A DNA stretch of 64,000 nt from positions 31,075 to 95,074 of the forward strand of contig VZRG01002092.1 of NCBI GenBank assembly GCA_013397435.1, written 5' to 3'. Made by a program: the position numbers and the translations under genes. This stretch comes from Erythrocercus mccallii (Eukaryota; Chordata; Aves; Passeriformes; Dicruridae). The notes below the pieces were generated by a model. The model searched no databases. It was not told the DNA's origin and saw only the letters and a program-made list of their open reading frames with translations. Below are positions 45,901 through 57,900 of this stretch, piece after piece. Each line of letters opens with the position of its first letter. Within the stretch, counting starts at the first letter, position 1.

Positions 45901-48900
45901 ATTTGGACAAGGGATAATCTGAGGGCCATTTCAGGCTGATTTCTCTTCAGACATTTCTCTACATTTTTAGCAAAAATGAATTTTGAAGGTAGAAGTTAAA
46001 CTTCTTCATTTTGAAAGTCCTGGAAAGATATTCTTCCCCTATTTCCATTCTTCTGGTGCAATCTGCTTTCCAAATTTGACATGAAATAGGTCTCAAGTAA
46101 ATTTATATCCTGGCAAATTTATTACTTATCAAGAAATGTCACCAGCCTCCAGGTTTGTATCCTCTGGGCAAGTGGGAGTTTTGCTGTGACTCTCATGAAA
46201 GGCAGAACAAATGTGGTTATGTGAAACAAGGACTTATTTTGTTCACCCCATTCCTGCTGAAAGCTGGAATGAGGTCAGGACCATGAAGCAGGGAGGACTT
46301 CTTCAGCACTATCTTTTTTTAGCTCCTTGCCTGGCTACTCCTTACCTCTAGGTTTTGGCCCATGCCAAATGCAGAAGTGCTGCAGTAACATGACACAGAC
46401 CACCCTTGTATTTTTTCTGAGAAATTATGGTGTGGAGATCTTCTTTGCTTTAGCAGAGGTTGCACAGGCAGAAGTGCTGTGTCTCCCCTGCTGTTCTGTG
46501 TTCTGTGTTCAGAGAAATATTTATGTTTATATAGCTGATTCCGGCTGTGAACCCAGGTACCTGGCAAGAGGTTTTATGGATAAACTTTTGAAGAGGTTTC
46601 TGAGGCAGCATTTTACCCCTCTCTGCAGGAGCCTTCCTCATCCCCTACCTCATCTTCCTCTTCACCTGTGGGATCCCCCTGTTCTTCCTGGAGACGGCGC
46701 TGGGGCAGTACACGAGCCAGGGAGGGGTGACGGCCTGGAGGAAGATCTGCCCCCTCTTTGAAGGTCAGTGAAGTTACAGTATTTACTGGAAACACTTTCT
46801 AACAATCATTGACTCAGATCCTTTTTTTGAAATATTATTATTCTTTTTTTTTCTTTGTCCTTTATTCTCCCTCCCTCCCTCCCTTCCTCTCTCTCCCAGC
46901 CTTGTTATTCCTCCTGCTGCCTGCTGTGCGTGCAAGGGCATTTCCCTGACCCCTCTCTATGTGAGTGAGGGTGTGTGGTGCTGGCTGGGGGCTGTGCTGG
47001 TCCAGCTGAACCACAGTGTGTGCTTTGAGGAGCTCAGAGTCTGGGAGAGAGGAGAAGCAGAGCCCCCAGCCAGCACCACACACCCTTACTCACATAAAGA
47101 GGGGTCAGGGAACTGCCCCTTCAAGCCGAGGGAGGAGGATGGAAGTATCAATGTACAAACACCTGTGTGTAGTCCAGGACAAATAGTGAGGGGAGAAGAC
47201 CTTGAGGAAAACCGCCTAGTTTATCATGCTTTCCCTGCCCACTCCTTTGCCCGGGGCTGCTGTGGCAGCATTTGCAGGTTGGCATCCTGCAACCTGGGGG
47301 AATCAGACTGTGTGCGCTGGGTCTGACAGCCCAGAGATGAGGTGGGTTTGAGGTTAAGCCACAGGGATAAGAACCAGGACTTCTGGGCCCTGGGGAAGGT
47401 TGTTTAATTGTATTAATATATTCATGAATATAATTTCCTCAATTCTCCTCTCCAGAAGATAGCTTTTAAACCATGTTTTGCAGATGGAGAAACCTGTGCT
47501 CAGGCAGAGTGGAGCCATGGGCATGCAGTGTTATTTGAAACTCCCTGGGGAGTTTGGGACCTCCTGCACTGGAAACCCCTGTGCTCTGGCACAGGCCTGG
47601 AGCTGGACAGCAGGGGCATCTCAAAGGTCACTGACAACTAGTTTTAAATAAATGAATTGGGCCTTTCTGGTCTGATTACCGTTCCGAGGTCTCAGTGAGC
47701 AACGGGCGCAAGCGGGACCCAAGACCAAAGCTGAGCATGGTGTATATCAGCTGTAAAAATAGTTTTCTGCCTGACTCTTTCTAGAAGTAAGAGACTCAGC
47801 CGCATTTCTTTTCTTCAAAGGCTAGAGCTGTATTTTTCTGAAGTAGAGGCATTATGATGCTGTGGCATGGTAGCCATCAGAAAATTTGTTTCAAATCAGT
47901 GTAAGGTTTTCTGGCTGTTTGACCACAGACCTGTCTAGAGTTACCAGCAGTGTTTCCTGTTTGCGTGCACAGTCACAAAATCCTTCCTCCTTTCCTTAGG
48001 CAGATCTTGCACTATTCTCTGGAGATCCATGTTGTTGATGTTGCATCCTTCTGACCACAGCGTGACCTGTGTCTTTGTTTGGGGTTAAGCCTCGTGCTGG
48101 GAGTTGGTTGCCAGTCCCATCCTCACCTCCTTTGCTTTCCTTCACAGGTATTGGATATGCCTCCCAAGTCATTGTGGGATATCTGAATGTCTACTACATC
48201 ATCATCCTGTCCTGGGCACTCTTCTACCTGTTTAGCTCCTTCACTTCAGTGCTACCATGGGCCAGCTGCAATAACCCCTGGAACTCAGGTACACCTTCCC
48301 TTGGTCATCTTCTAGCTTCTTTCCAATTCCCAGAAATTATTTGGGTTTTGTTGAAAATATTTTTTTGTTGTTTGGATAAGAAGCTCTCTTGAGCCACCAT
48401 GTGTTGTCACCAAAAAATAGGCATTTTCTGGTATGCAGGAGAGGTGGATGGTAGAGTTTTCAAGCCAATCTAGAGCCCTCCTCCTGTGGCAGGAGCTTTT
48501 TATTAGCTCTGGTGCAACAGTTTATCTTACAGTTCCCTTACTCTACCCCATTCCTGTGGAGCTACTGGGACAGTTTCTGCCTGTGAACAGTTTCCTCTGT
48601 GCACTCAGCTTTTGGGTAAATCAGGCCAAGCCTGCACTGTAGGATTTTGCCAGTTTAGGTCTCCCAGTGAAGGAACCAGTATCACAAAACTCTAAGGGCA
48701 CTGTTTTCCTGGTTAATCATATCCATGCAGCCTCCATACCATCGTATTCACCGGGGTCTCATTGCTTCATGCTCACAGTTCACTTAACTCTGCCCTGCAG
48801 AGAAGACCTGGCTTTGGCTTTGCTCAAGGCACTTGTGCTGAGCCTGGGAAGATGGGGTAGATGTGAGGTAACCCTCATGAATGTCTTTGTCAGGACTTTT

Positions 48901-51900
48901 TAAACATGCTGAACAGGTTGTTTTTCATGGCAGCAGCTTGGTTCCCTCCCTTTTTCTCTTTCGTCAGATGATTAATTTCTGCAATTAGTTAAATTTCTCT
49001 GCCCTATGGGCCTTTCACTCACAGCTCCCTCTGCCCTTTCATCCCAGCAGAAGTAACCAGCCTTTTAAAGAGCTGATCCAGTTCCTTCTGCTCCCCCATA
49101 ATGGGTTTGTTTGTAAGGAAAGCCACATATGTTCTCTTAACGGAGAGAAGCTTCCCAGAAACAGCTGGGTTTTCTTGGTTTTCCAGTGGATTGTCTTTTG
49201 CTGGCAAAATGCAAGATGAGGTGCATTGGATGTGTGGCATGTCCTCTATTTTTACTTATTCCACACTTGGTAATAGGGTTGGGGATGGCAAAGGAGAACA
49301 TGAAGGCTTCTGTGGCATGTGCATGTGTGGACAGGGAATGGTGTGTGATGTGGAAAGAGAATGGGATTTTCTATCCTGGCTACTGATAAGTGGCTATGCC
49401 TTGATAATCTGTGTTTTGCAGCCATCTGTTTTCAATTTGGCAGGGAATTGTTCTCTCCTTCCCTTCTTCCTTTCCTGAAGCCCCTCTGGTGACTGCTGGT
49501 TTGGGATTCATACCTGGGGAGAACCAGATTTTAATGAGATGCAAAAACTTACTGAGATGCTCTATAGCACAGGATGAAGGATCTGTGTGCTGCCTGAGTG
49601 AGCGTTAGCATCCAGAGGGGAAGGAACATTCCTCATGGAGGAGCCCTAGAGAATTTCTCACCTCATCGGCTTCCTTTTCTTTTGGTAGATCTCTGTGTGG
49701 ACATTCTGAATAGATCCAGCCTGGACAAGAGGACCTTGCCTGCGAACGCCACCTCCTCAATGATTGAGTTTTGGGAGTATGTGATTGCTTTCCCTCTGTT
49801 CAGTCTCTCTCTCATCCAAAGGCCCCAGCTGCAGGAGTCTCTGGGCAGGGGCCTGTGTGTCTGTAGGAGCGAGGTGCCATGTGTCAGATCCCAACGTGGG
49901 GAGCGCAAGGAGCTGCCAAGGAGATGGGCACAGAGCCCAGGGTGTGAGGAGTGGCCACACCCCAAAGGCAGCTCGGGTGTGCCTGCCCGGGGGTGCTCAT
50001 GTGCACCTTGAGGGTGTGTTCCTTTCTGGCCCTCAGGTGCCTGGGTGAGTGGGTGAGTGTGGCCATCGAGACAGGCACCAGCAGCAGGCGAGGGCTTGCT
50101 GCAAGCTGGGGAACCTGTGCTGGGTGTTGCAGGTTGGCAGGCAAGCATGAGGGGCCAGGGCAGACTGAACAGTCCTTCACAGTGAAGCACAGGGGCAAAA
50201 AACTGCCTTTTACCTTCTTTTGACCCAGTCCTGCTTGCTGTCTAAGGGAAGTGATCCACCAGGCTGCTCAGAATCATCCCTAGAGAGCAGGGATCTGATG
50301 TGCAGGCATGAGATACTAGACAAGAATTTGAGGAAGGTGGAGAATTTTGAGGAATTTGGGGCTAGAGGCACTGAAACGCAGTCTGAGTGAGGGGACTTGA
50401 AGCAGGCCAGACAAGATAGGGTCATCGTTGCATCCTGAAGAGGTTGAAATGACTGCTGATGCCACCCTACCATTCCACATGCTACTGAGGAAAGTCTTAT
50501 AAAGGAGAGGAGTGTCAAGGACACAGCTTCAGCAGCTGGGTTTGGGTTTTTTCCCCATTTCTGTCTCCTAAAGTACCTTTGAAAGGGTTGACTGTCCTTT
50601 CTCTGTTGCAGACACCACAGGGCACATAGAAGGAGATATGTGCCCATGGTTGCAAAAAGAGTCTGCACAGTGCTGGCCCCCCTCTCCTGCCCTGCTCCTT
50701 GCACATACTATTTAGTGAGAGCTGAGACCCACCCCTGAAAGCATTGTTTGGGTTTTCTGTAGAGAGGGCAAGGGGGCACTGAGGGAAGTGGTTTTGAGCA
50801 GAATGTGCAGAGGAGTTGCAAGTGTGGGCTTGGGCTTCTGAGTTGCATGAGTTGCAGTGCTGAGCTCTTGTGTGGCCTATCTTCGTGATGCTAAGGGAAG
50901 AGCATGGGAATCATAAAGATAATTTCTGCTTACATATAGGGTGTCTGTAGCATATGGGGAGGAAGAATGGTAGCCATGGGCTGACAGTGGCTTTGGTGGC
51001 CTGCTTTGGATTGAGTTGTCTCTGCTGGGGAGCTGCCAGGCTCGGGGAGCAGGTGTTGATTTTGTGTAGCGTGGGTCTGACAGGCATGGCACAGTTTGGA
51101 GAGTGGGAGGGTTTGGGTCAGCCACAGGACATGGTGGAGCAGAGATGAGTAGAGAGGGGAGCCTTAAGCAGAGCTGGGATGATTTGCAGGCTGGGAGCCC
51201 CGGGCAGATGTGTTGTAGATAGGCTGCTAAGTCTTTAGATGGGGTAATATGGGGAAGGTCTGTATGGATGAGTGGGGTCTGAAGTGTTAACGCTTCTCTC
51301 CCTGTCCCTGGACACTGGCAGGAAGCGAGTCCTGGGGCTCACCGATGGTATTCACACACTGGGCACTGTGCGCTGGGAGCTGGCTCTGTGTCTCCTGCTG
51401 GCCTGGATCATCTGCTACTTCTGCATCTGGAAAGGGGTCAAGTCCACAGGCAAAGTAGGAATGGAGATTATGCTCTGAATAAGCCTCCTTGTACCCATCT
51501 TATATGTCTTCCCCAATCTCTTTTCCTTCTTCCTGAAGTTGAGGCAGGAGACACACCACCAAAGTGAAACCTAAAACCTCTTGAGTCCATACTGATATAT
51601 ACCAGTTGTGTTTAAACCCTAAGAGGAAAGATGAATGAGTAGGTCCCTCAGGGAGGGGAGAATGGGGAAAGAATTGGGAACTGAGGGGAGTTTTGAATCA
51701 CATTTTCACTTGCATATACGCACAGTGGCTGATGGATTCTCCCAAAGTGCCCTTGGGAATCATCCACTCACCAGTGTGTTGTCTTGCTGTGGCTCGAGGG
51801 TGTTTTCAACAAGATCCTCTGCAGTGGCAGACTTCCCATCCCTGGCAATAATTAAACACTTGAGTAAAACAGACAAGTTGCTGCCTGTAACCAGTTCAGA

Positions 51901-54900
51901 GAATAGATAATGAATCTCTTCTGCTTCTTTATCCTGCAGAACACTTGGGGTGGGAGAAGTGTCCTTGTTCTCTCCTTTGTGCTCTTTCTGAATCTGCAGG
52001 TTTTGGGTCAGCTGGTCACTTTCTGCATTTTGCTAATGAGGCTGGAGCCAATGCTCCCTCCTGATGTTTATCCTGTAGAGCAGATGGACTGGTTTTCCTT
52101 TTGGAGTGAATGAGTGTTTGATGCCTTGGGCTGGGTATTGGGGACACTGCCATGGCCTTGACTTGCTCAGAACCTCTTTCCTTCCTGGTACTGCAATGAG
52201 ATGGGTGGATCATTAACGATGATTGATGATTAATGATTAGTCTTGTGGGTGTCCAGGGGATGTCCCAATAGCAAAGGGAAGGAACCAATTTCTGCAACAG
52301 GTTTCTCCCTTCAAATCACCATGTCTGCTCTTTGTGAGTGATCCTTTTCATACTTGACACCTGTGTTTCAGTGTTAAATCCCATCTGCTAATTTAAAACT
52401 GTACTGGACACCCATTGCAGCAGAATGAGATAACAGCTTGCTCCCCTGTTTAGATTTTCGCCAGTTTTTGCTGATGACTGGTTCTTGCTCCTGCTGAACT
52501 TGTTGTTCACCATTTCTGAAGGAAGGAGAGCCAGACTCCACCTTTATGGGGAGAGGGGATGGATGATCTGCATTTTAAACCTTGAGTCTCTGATGCTCCC
52601 TCATTTGAATACCACAGTGCCATCTTCACAAGAGATTGGGTCTGAGAGGCTGCATGGTCTGCATGGAAGAATAGTTAAGTCACCCCAGATTCTCTTTAGC
52701 TCTCAGCCTTCTCCACCAAGTTTCTCATTTGCCTGGTGCTTCCCCACTGTGCAAAACTTACCTGCACAAGGAGAAAGCTAAAGTAGTTCAGTCAGGCTGG
52801 TTTAGCTGACTTGGTTTGGCAAAACCATGCCAGAAAGTGAGAGAAAACAGTGACTACATATAGTCAACGGAATGGTCTTCCTGAGACTACGGAAGATTTT
52901 TCCATCACAATTTTTAGGGTACAGGGCTATTGGCTATTTACCAGCCAGGTGTTGTGGACATGGTGCAACAGTAAGAGAGGGGGTTTCTGTCCCCAAATAT
53001 ACTGCAGGTCAAACAGGCCAGCTGTCTTCTCTGCAGGCAGTAATTACAGGGGCACTGTCAAAAAATTCAACTGCTTCCCTCTTTTTCTTTGCTGACAATA
53101 TACTAAGACAAGCATTAGAAAAGACCCAAGAATTCTGAGTAGGTGCATAACTTTGTTCAACAGCTCCAGATTAAACAGGAGGTTGTGCTTGCCTGAGAGG
53201 CTGCTCTAATCAGATAACCACGCCACATCCTTATGTTTCTGCTTCTGTGATTTAAAGAGTCCAAATTTAAAGAAACCATGGTGACCTCAGGACAATAATT
53301 TCAAATAACTCCCTAAAGACTCATTTTCTTTTAAAAGCCTATTTCTTTTATTCATTTTGCCCCATGTTTCTCTCCCTTATGCATTCAGCTGTTGTGCATA
53401 AATGTTCCTTAAAAGTGATTTCTGAAGGTAGATTTTAATACTTGTGCCCAAAGGAGTGCCATTCTCATTCAATCAGGGAACAGCAAAAGTACAATGTACT
53501 GTGACTTATTTGACCAATTATCCCTAAGCACAAAAAAATGTCATTTCAGGCCCATCACTATGAATCCATGGAGTAAACAAGCCTCCACATTATTTGAATG
53601 AATTTTAGTAATGAATAAATGTTAGGAAGTTGCAGCTTGCTCACAAATATTTTGCAAATAGGAAAAAAGAATATGTTATATTAGAAAAATGGTTTAGAGA
53701 TGTTTAATTCTACTGTGATATTTATTTATATCACACACAAAAAGAAGTAAAAATAGGTATTACAAAAATAATGGTCTACATCTTCTTTAAAGGCTTTGAA
53801 TTGCTCCCAGTTTTTACCTGTGAGCTCCGAGGCATTGAAGGGATGAGAGCGATGCATGAGCACTTCTGGAAATGAGACCCCTCATAGGTGTCTCAAATTG
53901 GACAGCAGAAGTTGGTATTTAATTTGGAAAGCTCTTGCTGTGCATAGGGCCATTTTAATACCTCATTAAAACTCAGTGACAAGAAGAGATCCAGGTTTCT
54001 TCTGCAGCTCTAGAAAGATGAAGGGAACAGCTGGATAGCAGAGAAATTACACTGACTGGAAAGAGAAACAAAGCAGAGCAACCAGTGGCAGAGTCTTGGA
54101 TGAAGAACAAAATGCAGATTAACTAAATCACCAGTGAGATGTAACCTTGATTAATTCTTTCCCACCCCTCTTCTATGTTAGCAGCAGCAGCTACAGCCAA
54201 CAGCAGAGTCAGGGAGGTTTGCTGGGGTGGGGGTCTGCAGATGAGATGAGGTGAAGTGATGCCTGCCCCTCTCCCTTCTGACTTCCTCTCATCTCGTTTC
54301 CCCGCCCCTGCAGGTTGTTTACTTCACTGCCACCTTCCCGTATGTGATGCTCCTCATCCTGCTGGTTCGGGGGGTGATGCTGCCGGGGGCTGCTGAGGGA
54401 ATCATCTTCTACCTGAAACCAGACATCTCCAGGCTGGCAGACCCACAGGTGAGGGGTGCTGTCAGGCAAATACCGGCCACAAGGATGTTCTCAGTGCCCT
54501 GGCCTTTGGATCTGAGCATCTAGCTGTCATCTATGAAAGGAGGTCAGGGAACCAGGAGCCTTAAAACTTCTGAGAGAGGTCTAGTCCCCCTACACAGTGC
54601 ATCCTTTTTGCTTGTGGTCTGCAGCATGTGGGTATATGAGGCCATTTCTACTCATGGGCTCAGCAAAACCAGAAGTGTATATAAAATATTTAGCATGTAA
54701 CAGTTTTTCTGGCTGTTAAGTGCAGATAATTAAGGGAGGGGTTATCTAATGTATGTCTTTTAATTTTTTTCTGGTCTGTTTAGCACTTTGGCTCCATCAG
54801 AGCCCTCCCAGGACATGTGGGGCCCCTGTGCTTGCAGAGACCAAAGGCATGCATGTAACATGGGCTGTGACCAGCTGGGTTCCCCTCACTTGTCCTGGGG

Positions 54901-57900
54901 GCTGGTCCCACCTGCCTAGGGCAGGGGTGGCCAAAGGGTCAATCCCTGCTACCAGTCACTGGAGCCCTTGGAAACCTTCGGTGAGATTCTGCTCCTGAGC
55001 TGAGGCAGAAGTAGGGCTTTGGTTCACGTGGGATGTGTGTCTGTGCCTGAAGGGCTCCTGTGTACATGCCTATCTGTGAGAAATCAGCGTGAACTTAGGC
55101 AACAGTGTCTGGGCTGGGAACCTTTGAAGGCTGCCAAATTCCAGCTGCCTGGATGTTTACAGCTGGGGGCTGCTTAGAGGAAAAAAAGAACGAGTGGGGA
55201 GCCTGGAGACCATCAGAAAGGCAGGCTGTTCCTCTGCCTGCCTAAAACTCCCAGCTCAGGGCTTTCCCTGGGACTGTGTGAGAGCAGAGCTGCAGCTCAG
55301 CCCACACTTCAGCTCTCCATCGAGGAGAGGGCTGGAGCAGTGGTGAGAAACCCCACTCAACTTTTCTCATGGAGTGCCAGAGCAAAGGGGAACCTGATTG
55401 CATGACACGCCACTGGCCTGCAATCTCTCATTTCAGTAATTTTCTGCGCTTCACTGTGCACTGTGGCCTCAGAGAGGTGGGAAACTAGATCTGGGAGCAG
55501 GGAAGGGAGTACACAGATTGTTGATCACACTCTCATTTGGGGTGACTCACCATTGACTCTGCAAGGAGATTAATCATCTGGGCCATGTAGGGACCACAGA
55601 CATCTGTAGTGAGAGCTTCAGATGGAGCCATGCTATCAGGGATGCCATCTCTATCCTGAATGCAAAGGTGGGGGATGGAGAAATGGTGTCACCTTGAGTG
55701 GGATGTGAAAATATGGTCTCCTCTAGAGCCTTTTCCTAGAGGGTTTCCAGTTCTATAGCTCAGTTTTTCCAGATAGGTATCCCAGATTCTCCGTTCATTG
55801 TAGATCCCCTTTCTGTCTCACGGGGTTTGTTCTCCATGACTGAAGGAGTTATTGGTGACAGGGCACAGCCATTTGTATATTTTATTGCCAGGTCTGGAGA
55901 CCACTGACCTTCTCTGTTCCAGGTCTGGATGGATGCAGGCACTCAGATCCTCTTCTCCTATGCCATCTGTGAGGGGTGCCTGACAGCTCTGGGCAGCTAC
56001 AACAAATACACCAACAACTGTTACAGGTAGGAAGAGCCTGGACTCTGCATTTCCTTCTGGCAATTTTCTCAGCCCAGAGCTGCATCAGAGGCAGGCTCTG
56101 TCCCTGAGGGAGACCTGGGTTGTGCTGCTGTCACTAATGAGCTGCTCAGAGTGCAGAAACTGCCAAGGACTCAGCACAGGGATGGAGAATGGCTGAGTGA
56201 AGAGAGGAGTCCAGAAAATGGCTTTAATAGTGCTCAGTGTGGAAACGAGAGACTGCAGGAGGGGGAGGAATGAAAATGGAGAGTGTCTCCAGCCACTGTG
56301 TAGACAGCACAGTGTATTTTGACAGAGTGAGTGGGCAGGGGTGACATGGCCAGCTCTGCCATCACTTGCTAGGCAGGGGAGGTGGTACAAAGATGATGGC
56401 TGGGCCCCCTGTCTCCAGTGCTTTACTACCATCAGAGTAATGTACTGCCGGTGGCCTTTTGATCCTATCGAGGAGATTAATCAAGTCTGTCTGGCCTCTC
56501 CTTGCCCTTGGATTACAGATCTGTTTTATCCATGGCCTGACATGGAGCTTGGTGGAGCCGTCAGGACCATTTTTGTCACCCTCTGCAGAGCCCTGAGAAG
56601 CAGGGACTTTACTATTCTTTCACATATTGCTCCAGCACAGATGGTAAAATGGAACTGTGCTTGGGAGACATCAATCATCTCTCCTTCTGTTCTCCAATAG
56701 ACGCTGCCTTGGCTGCTGGTTGGGCAGTTAATACTTTCTCCTGGCTCTCCCAAAATATTTCAGTCACCAATGAAGTGGTGTGTGCTGACACCTTCCTCTA
56801 ATTCCTTACGAGCCTTGTGCTCCGGGTGTCCCAAATGTGTCCACAGTGCCTGCCCCAAAGCAGCTGATACTGTGGGTCAGCTCTGGCAGCTGCCCAGACA
56901 GGATCCAGGGTGGGCTTCCAGCCCGGCCAGCTCAGAGTGGTGCCCAATTTTCACAAGGACCAAGTGCACAGAGGTTTCAGGACAAGCAGCATAGCACATC
57001 CCAGCCTCCATCTGAGCATAGCTAATAAAGACAGTATAGACACAGCCCTTGTCAGTGAGGATTTTTATTATCCTATTGCCCTTGTTTTACTAGACCTAGG
57101 TCTAGACCTGCTGAACCTGTATGTCTTCATGCTTTCAGATACTCCTCTTTCTTGACTGTTTCCTTTTGCAACCTCTTTCCTCTTCTAATTTTCTGTTTTC
57201 CTCATTTTCTCTGTTGTTTTTCCTGTTCTCTAGACTCTTGTAATTTTTTTATTGCTATGTGCTGTGTGGTTGTGCCCCATTCTCCCGCTCTGCCATGTGT
57301 AGTTCTGTAACTCTTGAGCTCTTGGCTCTGCTGTGAGCTTTTTATTTCTGAAGAAAATTTCAAGACCACCACTGCTGTTTCTCAGTAGTGCTGTCCAGCT
57401 AGGGAAGCTGAGCACAGACATGATCCTAAGTGGATCCATTCTGCAGCAGGAAATCCCCATTTCTCTCTGGTCTCCTTCCTGCAGGGACTGCATCATGCTC
57501 TGCTCCCTGAACAGTGCCACCAGCTTTGTTGCTGGCTTTGCCATTTTCTCTGTGCTGGGCTTCATGGCTCGAGAGCAGGGTGTACCTATTTCAGAAGTGG
57601 CTGAATCAGGTAAGTTTTTCTGGGAGACTTCAGAGCCAAGGGAAAACAAACAGCCTGAAGGGGAGGGCACTCATCTGAGGTGAAACCCAAAATGTTCCCT
57701 ACATCCTCTATTACTATGGGTGTCTGCAGAGAGGTCTGCAGGACCAGTACTCCTCAACACAGCTTTCAGCCGTGGGTGGGCAAGGAGCTGTGGCAATAGG
57801 AGCTTTGAAAAAGTATGAGCTTACTCTGCGCTGCAGGTGGTGATGTGGGGGGCACACATGGTTATCATGTGGTCTGTTGGCAGGTCCTGGCCTGGCTTTC

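Larger units (their letters stand above)
47120..54313 (+). other. SLC6A12 introns 2-5, remaining sequence
   Basis: Intron sequence around exons 48148-48288, 49689-49776 and 51322-51454. No RNA gene or recognisable mobile element was seen. A short GATGATT-type repeat lies at about 52218-52240. Confidence 0.6.

Noticed and set aside
46868..46900. Possible extra exon start after the CCCT tract and CAG
   Set aside because: No in-frame conserved coding sequence follows, and the next homologous exon is at 48148 as in SLC6A13.
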